This document shows, in pieces, positions 8,944-17,052 of a DNA stretch of 64,000 nucleotides. Made by a program: the position numbers and the translations under genes. Position 1 is the first letter of the stretch. Every line of letters begins with the position of its first letter. Location of the stretch: contig NZ_BMER01000005.1 of assembly GCF_014636865.1 (NCBI RefSeq), forward strand, positions 124,001 to 188,000. The letters are read 5' to 3'. Below the pieces are notes generated by a model. It made no database searches and was not told where the DNA came from. It worked only from the letters and a program-made list of their open reading frames with translations. Source of the DNA: Parapedobacter pyrenivorans (GTDB lineage Bacteria > Bacteroidota > Bacteroidia > Sphingobacteriales > Sphingobacteriaceae).

Positions 8944-9534
8944 ATGACCCCAGATACCGATAATACGCAGTTGTTGGAGGCCTTACGAAGTGGGGAGGTG
9001 AGCGCTTTTGAACAGATTTATTCGCGGATGGGTGGGCAATTGCTTCACTATGTGCACAGTAGAATTCAAAATCGGGCGGTCAGTGAAGAAATCATTCAGG
9101 AAATATTTATTTCCTTATGGACGCGCAGGCGCGACCTTAGCATCCGGACAGCGTTGGAACCTTATTTATTCAGTGCAGCGAAGCACAAAATTTTGAGCCA
9201 TATCCGATCGGAGAAGGTACGCCGGCGGTATGCCGAGCATTTTGCCTTGTTCGTTGCCCAGCATCACGCGAATATGACCGCGGATTTACTGGACGCGGCA
9301 GATTTGGAAGCCGTGATCGAAGAGCGGATTTCCACATTGCCTCCCAAATGCCAGCAGGCTTTTCGCATGAGCCGGTTTGCACACAAGTCGATTGCAGAAA
9401 TTGCCGAAGAAATGGGTATCTCTGCGCGGACGGTCGAAAATTACATTACAAAGGCACTGAAATATTTACGGGAGGCCTTATCCAGGGGACAGTGGACGTT
9501 CGTGTTAATCGGGCTGTTTTTATCCTGTTTTTAG
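8944..9534 (+). CDS. RNA polymerase ECF sigma factor (RpoE-like, SusC/FecR-linked)
   Basis: This 196-residue sigma-70 family protein has region 2 at about residues 20-90 (SEEIIQEIFISLWTRR) and region 4 at about 125-180 (LPPKCQQAFRMSRFAHKSIAEI and a helix-turn-helix ISARTVENYITKALKYLR). A hydrophobic tail (WTFVLIGLFLSCF) is typical of Bacteroidota sigma factors of this group. It is expected to activate the neighbouring fecR-susCD locus. The gene is divergent from fecR. Its stop codon lies only 8 nt from the convergent stop of the sulfatase gene that ends locus 2. Confidence 0.95.
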   Translation: MTPDTDNTQLLEALRSGEVSAFEQIYSRMGGQLLHYVHSRIQNRAVSEEIIQEIFISLWTRRRDLSIRTALEPYLFSAAKHKILSHIRSEKVRRRYAEHFALFVAQHHANMTADLLDAADLEAVIEERISTLPPKCQQAFRMSRFAHKSIAEIAEEMGISARTVENYITKALKYLREALSRGQWTFVLIGLFLSCF

Positions 9535-9542
9535 TTAATCCG

Positions 9543-11102
9543 TCAACGGGCTATTGGTTTGATCTTTCGATCCAACGTGTCCTTCAGCGCATGCATTTTT
9601 TGTGGGTAAGTAGCACTCAGATCCTCGGACTCCGTAGGATCGTTGGCCAGGTTATACAAAGCCCAAGCAGGATCTTCCTTGTCTTTCACGAGTTTCCAGT
9701 CGCCAACCCGGATAGCCCTATTCCCTTCGTGTTCCCAATAGAGGCTGCGCACTTCCGGGGAATCGCTGATGCGGTTTTGTCTCAGCAACGGTAACAGGCT
9801 GATGCCGGGCAAGTGGCTGTCGGCGGTCGCTCCGGATAACTCCCGTAGGGTGGGCATCAAATCGATGATGTGACCCACACCGTCGGTGAATTCTCCGGGT
9901 TGTTTGATTCCCTGCGGCCAGTACCAGATAGACGGCGTCGCAATGCCGCCTTCGTGCATGTATTTCTTGTATTTTTTGAAAGGCGTATTCGATGCGTACG
10001 CCCAGGGAGCTTCATAAGCGGTGTAGGAGCCGCGTTCTCCGATGCGCTTGGTAGCATCGTTAAGACCCCTCCGTTCCACGCTTTCGGCACAGGCACCGTT
10101 GTCCGAAAGGAACACGATGAGCGTATTCTCCAACACCCCTTTTTCTTCGAGTTGATGGACCAATCTTCCGATGTTCTTATCCATAACTTCGATCATCGCT
10201 GCGTAAACAGCCATTTTTCTGGCCCATTGCTTTTTGTCAGGAATCGAGTCCCACGCCGGGATGTCTTCGGGCCGGACACCGGGTATGTAACGGTCGTCTA
10301 TCACTCCGCTTGCCTTCATCTGCTCAAATCGCGATGCGCGTATCGCATCCCAGCCGCGTAAGTAACGCGTTTCATACTTCGCCACGATGGAATCGGGCGC
10401 ATGCAGCGGCCAGTGTGGAGCTGTGTAGGCAAGGTAAAGCAGAAAGGGCCGCTTTGCGGTGTGGCTGTCGGCATAATGCTCGTTAACGAACGTGAGCGCA
10501 GTATCAGTAAACGCATCGGTCATGTAAAACCCTGCTGCTGGGGGATTCCAAATGGCGTCGTCCCGTACCATCACCCGCTTGCGCTTTTCGTCTACTAATT
10601 CATAGTAGCTACTCGCGCCCGAGATGAGCCCGAAATACCGGTCGAAGCCCCGTTTCCGGGGCCAGTGTTCTGGTCGCTCGCCCACATGCCATTTTCCGGC
10701 CATGTAGGTGCTGTATCCCGCTTCACGCAGCACCTCGGCAATTGTCGGCCGGTCGGTGCGGAGAAATCCCTGGTACGGTCCGGGGGTGATGGGTTCATCG
10801 GCGTAGCTGACCATATGACCCATGCCGGCATCGTGCGGATACTGGCCCGTCAGTAACGAGGCGCGCGTGGGGCAGCATCTTCCGGCATTGTAAAAGCTCC
10901 GGAACCGCATTCCTCCTTCCGCAAGCTTATCGATGTTCGGCGTATGTATTTCGCCGCCGTAACAGCCGATATCCGAATAGCCCATGTCGTCAGCGAGGAT
11001 AATTACGATGTTGGGGCGATCTGCTGTGCCCCGTTGGGCGAAACTTGGGTTGCAGCAACCGGCAAGTAGCAGCATCAAAATTGGGAAAATGGTCGTCTTC
11101 AT
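9543..11102 (-). CDS. Sulfatase (arylsulfatase-like lipoprotein), C76-x-P-x-R
   Basis: This protein is a formylglycine-dependent sulfate ester hydrolase of 519 residues. The lipobox LAGC (Cys16) suggests a membrane-anchored enzyme. Metal-binding residues start at IILADDMGYSDIG, and the maturation motif is Cys76-Cys-Pro78-Thr-Arg80 followed by ASLLTG. AGKWHVG and FLSDNGA are further active-site signatures. The ATG at 11102 is preferred over a TTG at 11111 because it gives a normal lipoprotein signal and a 5-nt gap after the upstream stop codon. It is the last gene of the long minus-strand run. The substrate position cannot be read from sequence. Confidence 0.93.
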   Translation of the reverse strand: MKTTIFPILMLLLAGCCNPSFAQRGTADRPNIVIILADDMGYSDIGCYGGEIHTPNIDKLAEGGMRFRSFYNAGRCCPTRASLLTGQYPHDAGMGHMVSYADEPITPGPYQGFLRTDRPTIAEVLREAGYSTYMAGKWHVGERPEHWPRKRGFDRYFGLISGASSYYELVDEKRKRVMVRDDAIWNPPAAGFYMTDAFTDTALTFVNEHYADSHTAKRPFLLYLAYTAPHWPLHAPDSIVAKYETRYLRGWDAIRASRFEQMKASGVIDDRYIPGVRPEDIPAWDSIPDKKQWARKMAVYAAMIEVMDKNIGRLVHQLEEKGVLENTLIVFLSDNGACAESVERRGLNDATKRIGERGSYTAYEAPWAYASNTPFKKYKKYMHEGGIATPSIWYWPQGIKQPGEFTDGVGHIIDLMPTLRELSGATADSHLPGISLLPLLRQNRISDSPEVRSLYWEHEGNRAIRVGDWKLVKDKEDPAWALYNLANDPTESEDLSATYPQKMHALKDTLDRKIKPIAR

Positions 11103-11107
11103 CGGTT

Positions 11108-12643
11108 TCAATCGGTTTGGTGCATTCCTTTTATTTCGGCGAGCAGCGCCTGCAATTCCGTTACTTTAGCTGGAAATTGCTGGTATAGATTGGTGGTTTC
11201 CTGCGGATCCTTTTCAAGGTTGTACAGCTGCCCGACGGGCCCGCCGGGCACAGCTTCTTCACGTTGAGGTTCGGAAAAGCCGCCGGATCCCAGTCCGTCT
11301 ATCAATTTCCACGGACCTTTGCGGATGGCAAGATAACCGTTTGAAGCCTGATGGATCACGGCGCGCTGATCGGGAATGTCGGCTGTCTCCCCCTTCAATA
11401 CGGGCAAGATACTGTAACTGTCGGGAGCAGCATCTGCCGGTATTCCGGTTTGCAGGATGGCAGCACAGGTAGCCGAAAGGTTGGTCAACGTCGTCAACGC
11501 ATCACTCGTTGTACCCGGCTTCACCGCAGCGGGCCAGCGCACGATAAAGGGGATGCGGTGGCCGCCTTCCCAGGCATCGCCCTTCATTCCGCGATAGGGA
11601 CCGGTTGCGCGGTGGTGAAAACGTTCGGCAAATTGCGGACGCCAGTAGGGACCGTTGTCGCTGGTGAAGACGACCAGTGTATGCTGTGCGATGCCAAGGC
11701 TGTCGATTGCCCGTAATACGCGACCTACGGCATCGTCTACCATTTGTACATAATCACCATAATCCCCGGCGTTGGAGGCTCCGCGCTGGTCACCGGTAGG
11801 TAACCACGGTGTATGGGGTGCGGGAAGGGGAAGGTACAGAAAAAACGGCTGCGGCTGCTTTGCTTGCCGTTCGACGTATTGCACGGCCTTGTCGGTAAAC
11901 GTCGGCAATACGCGGTCAAATTCAAACGAAGAAGCCATTTTCCCCGCGCGCCAAAAGGCACCAGTATACCCCGTATTCAGGTCGTTGCCCGGTGTGTGGG
12001 CGGTGGGAAGCTCAATCAGCGTATCCCGCTCAAGGTAACAGTAAGGCTCCATGTCGAGCGAGGCCGGGAGTATAAAGGAATAATCGAATCCAAGGCTCAA
12101 CGGCCCTCCCGTTGGCGGTTTGGTAAAGTCGATGTATTCGGGATTCATGTCTTTCAATAGCCCAAACTCGTTCATTTGCGGATTGCTGGGATCAAGCACG
12201 TCGCGATGCGCTTCCTTGACCGCCCAATCCAACCCCAGATGCCATTTGCCGATGACGGCGGTGTGATAGCCTTGTTGTTGGAGTAAAGTGCCTACCGTAA
12301 AATTACCTGGTGGGATGAGGGCGCGGCCATATCCCCGGAGTACGCCGACAGGTAAACGGCTTCTCCAGGCGTACGTACCCGTCATAATCCCGTATCGGGT
12401 GGGTGTACAAACTGAGGTGGGAGCATGGGCATCCGTAAACCGCATCCCTTGCCTGGCCAGACCGTCGATGTGGGGTGTATTAATCCGACCGTTGGGATTA
12501 TAGATGCTCACGTCGCCGTAACCCAGGTCGTCGGCAAGAATGTACACGATGTTGGGTTGGACTTGCTGTGCCTTGATCGGTTGGACGCCGGGTCCAAGCC
12601 CAATTAGGCATAGCAGGATATTCTTAAAAAGGGAGTTATTCAT
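11108..12643 (-). CDS. Sulfatase (arylsulfatase A-like), C79-x-P-x-R
   Basis: This 511-residue secreted sulfatase has a signal peptide ending near AQQ (residues 25-27). The core begins with NIVYILADDLGYGDVSIY, the formylglycine site is Cys79-Thr-Pro81-Thr-Arg83 followed by YGIMTG, and IGKWHLG and FTSDNGPY supply further metal and sulfate contacts. The C-terminus carries the usual LYNLEKDPQETTNL segment. It lies in a row of four consecutive sulfatase genes. Sequence divergence from its neighbours suggests a different target sulfate rather than recent duplication. Confidence 0.93.
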   Translation of the reverse strand: MNNSLFKNILLCLIGLGPGVQPIKAQQVQPNIVYILADDLGYGDVSIYNPNGRINTPHIDGLARQGMRFTDAHAPTSVCTPTRYGIMTGTYAWRSRLPVGVLRGYGRALIPPGNFTVGTLLQQQGYHTAVIGKWHLGLDWAVKEAHRDVLDPSNPQMNEFGLLKDMNPEYIDFTKPPTGGPLSLGFDYSFILPASLDMEPYCYLERDTLIELPTAHTPGNDLNTGYTGAFWRAGKMASSFEFDRVLPTFTDKAVQYVERQAKQPQPFFLYLPLPAPHTPWLPTGDQRGASNAGDYGDYVQMVDDAVGRVLRAIDSLGIAQHTLVVFTSDNGPYWRPQFAERFHHRATGPYRGMKGDAWEGGHRIPFIVRWPAAVKPGTTSDALTTLTNLSATCAAILQTGIPADAAPDSYSILPVLKGETADIPDQRAVIHQASNGYLAIRKGPWKLIDGLGSGGFSEPQREEAVPGGPVGQLYNLEKDPQETTNLYQQFPAKVTELQALLAEIKGMHQTD

Positions 12644-12658
12644 GAGAGCTATTCATCA

Positions 12659-14182
12659 TTAGTTCAAACGGTTGTAATGGCTTGTAAATTGTACGTACAC
12701 ATTTTCCGGAATGGAGAGGTGATCGTCCGTCTGTTCCATATGTGCCCGGAGGCAAGTCAACAGTTCGCGCACCCGGCGTTCGTTTTCCCGTTGGAAAGCG
12801 AGGTTCATTTTTTCCTGCGGATCTTCGGTTACCTGGTATAATTCGAGGAATACCTCGTCACCAAATAGATCGACGATCAATTTATACCCATCCTTTACGA
12901 CTGCCCGCTGGAAGTTTCCCAGGGAACCGTTGCCGTCGTATTGCAGGAATATCGGTCGTGCCTTGTTTGGCTGCTCGTTACGCACCAACGGGAGTAACGA
13001 CTGGCCATCAAGGTCCTCCGGAACGGGCACACCCGTATAGTCCAATAAGGTAGGCAATACGTCTACCAGGCTCACCGGCTCAACAATGGCTGTACGGTCA
13101 ACCGGAAAACCAACCGGAAACCGGATATACAACGGTACGCGGACGGACTCTTCATACATGCAGTTTTTCTGCCAGAGCGAATGGCTGCCGAGCATTTCGC
13201 CATGGTCGGCGGTGAAAATAACGATGGCTTGCTCGTAAAGGCCTTCTTCTTTCAGTGTTTGGACGATCCGGCCGACCTCGTCGTCCAGCAGCTTGACCAG
13301 ACCAAGGTATTTTGCCCAGGTGTCCCGCCATTCGTCGCGGGTGTATCGGGTACCCAAAAATCCGGTAATGTTGTACAATTGCAGGGGAGATTGCCCGGGG
13401 TACCACTGGCCGACATTGTCCGGCAAATCCACCTGTTGGCTGGGGATTACTGAAAAATAAGGTTCGGGGATATGGAAGGGTGGATGCGGAGCCAGAAACA
13501 TGCAGTTGAGCAGCAACGGCTTGGTTTTGTCGCGCTGTCGGATGGCCCGCTGTGCCTCGTTGCTGAAATACCGGTCTGTAAAGTAGTCGACGCCCGGGGC
13601 GTAGGGTGCGGCAAAAGGCGTTGAATAATACCGGGCGCCGGTATGGCGTCCGGATACCTGTTCAGGAACCAATGCCTTGAAAGCACGTCCTCCGGGCTTG
13701 TCCACACCTTCTGATTTCATCCACTGCGCATACGTCTGCTGGGTAATCCAGTGCGTCTTACTTTCCGGATCCTTTTCAAGCGGGTCTTCGGTAAAAAGGT
13801 GTTGCTTGCCCACATGCCAGCTGTCCCAACTATCCTCCATCAGGGTATATAGGTTGGGAATGCCCGCACTTACATACCCATAATGGGCATCCTGTGGCGC
13901 CCACGGGTTAATCAGCGAATGCGTGCGATTGGGATAAAGCCCGGTGAAGAAAGAGGCCCTCGAAGGCGCACAAAGCGGTGAGGCCGCATACGCGGAAGTA
14001 AACGAGACGCCGGCCTCCGCAAGTGCCGAAATATTCGGTGTCATTTCGCCGATGACATCGGCCCGCAACTGGTCGGCCATGATGATGATAATCGGCGGGG
14101 AAGCTTTCTGCTGTCCGGATGACCGGGCAGCGAAAAGCAGCAGGTACCCTACGAGCAGAAAGGATAAAGAACCGTACTTCAT
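12659..14182 (-). CDS. Sulfatase (choline-sulfatase / uronate-2-O-sulfatase-like), C71-x-P-x-R
   Basis: This 507-residue secreted sulfatase has a signal peptide (MKYGSLSFLLVGYLLLFAAR). The metal motif is IIIIMADQLRADVIG, of the ADQLR type seen in choline-sulfatase-like and glycosaminoglycan 2-O-sulfatase groups. The formylglycine site is Cys71-Ala-Pro73-Ser-Arg75 followed by ASFFTG. WHVGKQH and FTADHGEMLGSHSLWQK are also present, the latter typical of this branch. An unsaturated-uronate 2-O-sulfatase would suit the GH105 and lyase-like enzymes of the operon, but that specificity is inferred from resemblance only. Confidence 0.92.
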   Translation of the reverse strand: MKYGSLSFLLVGYLLLFAARSSGQQKASPPIIIIMADQLRADVIGEMTPNISALAEAGVSFTSAYAASPLCAPSRASFFTGLYPNRTHSLINPWAPQDAHYGYVSAGIPNLYTLMEDSWDSWHVGKQHLFTEDPLEKDPESKTHWITQQTYAQWMKSEGVDKPGGRAFKALVPEQVSGRHTGARYYSTPFAAPYAPGVDYFTDRYFSNEAQRAIRQRDKTKPLLLNCMFLAPHPPFHIPEPYFSVIPSQQVDLPDNVGQWYPGQSPLQLYNITGFLGTRYTRDEWRDTWAKYLGLVKLLDDEVGRIVQTLKEEGLYEQAIVIFTADHGEMLGSHSLWQKNCMYEESVRVPLYIRFPVGFPVDRTAIVEPVSLVDVLPTLLDYTGVPVPEDLDGQSLLPLVRNEQPNKARPIFLQYDGNGSLGNFQRAVVKDGYKLIVDLFGDEVFLELYQVTEDPQEKMNLAFQRENERRVRELLTCLRAHMEQTDDHLSIPENVYVQFTSHYNRLN

Positions 14183-14189
14183 GGTTTTG

Positions 14190-15584
14190 CTATTGATAAC
14201 GCGTTAATAATTCGGGATTCACCTTCTGGAAATAGGCAGTCATTTCGGCTTCTAATTCCTTGACTTTTCCGGGATTTTTATCGGCAATGTTATGCGTTTC
14301 ACCCCGGTCTTCCTTGAGGTTGTACAATTCCACCTTGCCGGATTTCCAGAATTTCAACAGTTTGTAGTCGCCACTGATCACCGCTGAATGGGGATACCCG
14401 TCGTTGTAGCGGTGGAAAATGAGTGCGTTGTTTGTGCGCGCAACGGGTTTGCCCGTTTCGCCCCGGAGCAGGCTCACGAAGCTGCCGCCATCGGTGTCCA
14501 GGTTACTGGAAGCGGGGTTTCCACCGGCCAGCTCGGCAAACGTAGCCAGCAGGTCCCAACCGACAATTGGGGCGTCACATTGGCTACCGGCCTCAATACC
14601 GGGACCCATGACCAGGAACGGCACCCGTATGCCCCCTTCGTAAAGTGTCCATTTTCCGCCGCGAAGGGGATAATTCCGCATCGGCTTGGGAAACTTCGAC
14701 GGGTGATCCAGCCGGTTCCGCACGGCAGGCATGAATTCGGTGGCGCCATTGTCGGCCATGAAAAAGACATAGGTGTTTTGGTCAATGCCCAGCCGTTCGA
14801 GGGTATCCAACACGGCTCCGATACTGTGATCGAGGTCTTCCAGCATACCTGCGAACGCAGGATCGTCATGCTTTTTTCCCCTAGGCTTTTTCTGGTATTT
14901 TTTATACGATTCGGCAGTCGTCTGCTTCTCTATATGCGTGGCATAGTGCGAGATTTGCAGGAAAAAGGGGACCCCGGCTTTCGCCTGGCGCGTCATGAAG
15001 TTGGCGGCCCGTGCCGCGAGTGTATTCGCCCGTTTCGGATCGCCCGTGATGAAATAATCGGTCCACTTGTCCGTTCCCTCGATGGCAAAATTGCCGTTTT
15101 TGTTTCCGGTATCGCCGTCGCTTTCATCATAGCCCGCATCTTCGGGGGAAAATCCGGCACGCATATCCCACTTGCCGAAATGAGCCGTCTGATAGCGGCT
15201 GTCGATGCCTTTGAGTACTTGGGGCAAGGTTGGGTAGTTCCCTGTCGTTGGCTGGTAATTTGCTCCAAACGACTCATCTCCCTGCCGGACGGGGGTATGG
15301 CCGAAGAGGATGCTTCGCCTGGAAGGCGAACAGATGGACGCGGAGGCATAAGTCCGGGAAAAACGCATGCCTGCGGCAGCCAACCGATCCAGGTTGGCGG
15401 TTTCGTGGTAATCACTGGCCGACTGCGGGTCGGCTTTGTCCATCGGTATGGAGAGCGATGACCAACCGAGGTCGTCGGCCAAAATGAATACGATATTAGG
15501 CAACGTAGGTTGTTGTGCGCATAGTTCTGTTGGAACTCCGGTTAGTAACGTGGACACCACTAAAAGAAGGGCTGTCCGGATCAT
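14190..15584 (-). CDS. Sulfatase, C85-x-P-x-R
   Basis: This 464-residue secreted sulfatase starts at the ATG at 15584, which gives the signal peptide MIRTALLLVVSTLLTGVPTE. An open frame runs on upstream to 15863 but overlaps the phosphatase gene and is not protein-like. Motifs are NIVFILADDLGW, Cys85-Ser-Pro87-Ser-Arg89 followed by RSILFG, HFGKWDM and FMADNGA. The sequence after the core arginine is SILFGH rather than the commoner LLTG. The gene lies 10 nt after the phosphatase stop codon and 7 nt before the next sulfatase gene. Confidence 0.93.
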   Translation of the reverse strand: MIRTALLLVVSTLLTGVPTELCAQQPTLPNIVFILADDLGWSSLSIPMDKADPQSASDYHETANLDRLAAAGMRFSRTYASASICSPSRRSILFGHTPVRQGDESFGANYQPTTGNYPTLPQVLKGIDSRYQTAHFGKWDMRAGFSPEDAGYDESDGDTGNKNGNFAIEGTDKWTDYFITGDPKRANTLAARAANFMTRQAKAGVPFFLQISHYATHIEKQTTAESYKKYQKKPRGKKHDDPAFAGMLEDLDHSIGAVLDTLERLGIDQNTYVFFMADNGATEFMPAVRNRLDHPSKFPKPMRNYPLRGGKWTLYEGGIRVPFLVMGPGIEAGSQCDAPIVGWDLLATFAELAGGNPASSNLDTDGGSFVSLLRGETGKPVARTNNALIFHRYNDGYPHSAVISGDYKLLKFWKSGKVELYNLKEDRGETHNIADKNPGKVKELEAEMTAYFQKVNPELLTRYQ

Positions 15585-15594
15585 GATTGATGAT

Positions 15595-17052
15595 TTATGA
15601 GTAAGCATAGTGTGTATGGGTATTAACGATGTTGCCATCCACATCGTAGTGATTGAATTGAATGCAGGGATTTTCTTCTTCTCGGAATATCCGGACCTGC
15701 AGAAATCCGCCTTTGACACGCAGGAAACGGTGTTCCGGCCGCACATCGCCCGGTTTCCACCCCTGTGCATGGAAGTCGCTGACCGGGCCGGATCCGAACT
15801 CCAGCAGGCCTGTTTCAAGGTCTTCGGAGAAGTACTGCCAATGCCGGTCGCCGCTGACGACAAATAGCTGGTCTACCGTCGATAGGTACTGCCGCAACCA
15901 AGCTCCCTCTGTGTGGAAGTTTTTATTGGCGTGGTTATCTTTTTTGGTGTCCCGGTCGGGGCCCACAATCGGTGTGGGTGAAATGAGCAGTTTGAATGTT
16001 GCTGTGGAAGTAGCGAGGGTTTCCTTGAACCACGTTAGCTGCTCATCGCCCCAGATGGTTTTACCCGGGCCGTCGGGTAGGTCGTTGTTGGACCGGTATT
16101 CACGCGCCTCGATGAGCCAGATTTGTAGGTCTTTACCCCATTGATACGTCCGGTAGGGTTTTCCACGGAGCGCCACTTGTTCCGTCCATATCTTCATGCC
16201 GTCGGCATAGGAAAGCTCGCCGTAGGGTTGTGCAGTCGGGTCGACATCATTTTTCAGGAGGTCGTGATCGTCTTTGAGCATGTAGATGGGTACCTCACGG
16301 CAGAAATCACGGATAGCTGGCCTTGAATTCATGGCGTGCCATTTGTGCCGTGCCTTTTCCTGCGTCGTAGCCAGCGGCCCGGGTTTATCATAGTAGACAT
16401 AGTCACCCGTGTGGACATAACAATCCGGCCGCAGCCGGCGCATGCTGTCGTACACCTTAAATCCCCGTTCCTTGTCGTCGTAACTCCAGAAGTACTGGCA
16501 GGTGCAGGCCACCAAATTCACTGCGGCGGGTGTTCGCGGGTCCGGTGCCGTCCGGAACGAACCGCCGATATAGGCGGAGGCGCCCTTCATTGACGCACGC
16601 GCTTCGACTTCAACGCGGTAATTTGTGCCGCTTTTCAGGTTGTCTATCGGGATTTTAACGGTATAATCGTCGTCAGCTGCGGCTGTGTACCAATCCGAAC
16701 GGAACGTTTGTATACGACCGTTAAAGAGCGTAATCCGCACAAATCCCGAGGCACCGGCAACGGCACCGTCCATGTTGCCCACCGGCTGGTTTTCATCGAA
16801 ATCGATAGGATGCCTGAATACCTCTTCCCGCCGGCTGTGCCGGATGGGAACGGGTGCTTCCTGGCGGCATAATCGGGTCCAGAAGATGGCCGACCGGTCG
16901 GTCACTTCGGAGATTTTAAATCCCGTTGTAAAATAAACCGGGAGCGAAATCGCGGCGGCGATTTCCTCGAAAGCAGGGAGCGCCATCATGCCAAGCCCCG
17001 TTTTCTTCAGGAAGTTCCTTCGGCTCTGTGTGTGCATGTTATTCTCCATCAT
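15595..17052 (-). CDS. PhoD-family alkaline phosphatase/phosphodiesterase, Tat-exported
   Basis: This 485-residue metallophosphatase of the PhoD type is predicted in the periplasm. A twin-arginine signal (QSRRNFLKKTGLG) is near the N-terminus. An N-terminal beta-sandwich (TTGFKISEVTDRSAIFWTRL) and a catalytic domain with HTGDYVYYDKPG, MLKDDHDLLKND, FVVSGDRHWQYFS and GSGPVSDF follow. The chosen ATG at 17052 has AAGGAG five bases upstream and overlaps the previous gene by 14 nt. ATGs at 17049 and 17037 are alternatives. A phosphoesterase among sulfatases hints that the target also carries phosphate, or that the enzyme has taken on another ester. Confidence 0.9.
   Translation of the reverse strand: MMENNMHTQSRRNFLKKTGLGMMALPAFEEIAAAISLPVYFTTGFKISEVTDRSAIFWTRLCRQEAPVPIRHSRREEVFRHPIDFDENQPVGNMDGAVAGASGFVRITLFNGRIQTFRSDWYTAAADDDYTVKIPIDNLKSGTNYRVEVEARASMKGASAYIGGSFRTAPDPRTPAAVNLVACTCQYFWSYDDKERGFKVYDSMRRLRPDCYVHTGDYVYYDKPGPLATTQEKARHKWHAMNSRPAIRDFCREVPIYMLKDDHDLLKNDVDPTAQPYGELSYADGMKIWTEQVALRGKPYRTYQWGKDLQIWLIEAREYRSNNDLPDGPGKTIWGDEQLTWFKETLATSTATFKLLISPTPIVGPDRDTKKDNHANKNFHTEGAWLRQYLSTVDQLFVVSGDRHWQYFSEDLETGLLEFGSGPVSDFHAQGWKPGDVRPEHRFLRVKGGFLQVRIFREEENPCIQFNHYDVDGNIVNTHTHYAYS

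Noticed and set aside
14388-15461. Open frame of 357 codons on the + strand
   Set aside because: It is entirely antisense to a sulfatase gene with intact motifs and has no family pattern of its own; GC-rich codon bias leaves the opposite frame open.
15585-15863. N-terminal extension of the sulfatase frame
   Set aside because: The added 93 residues overlap the phosphatase gene and lack a signal; the ATG at 15584 gives a normal signal peptide.
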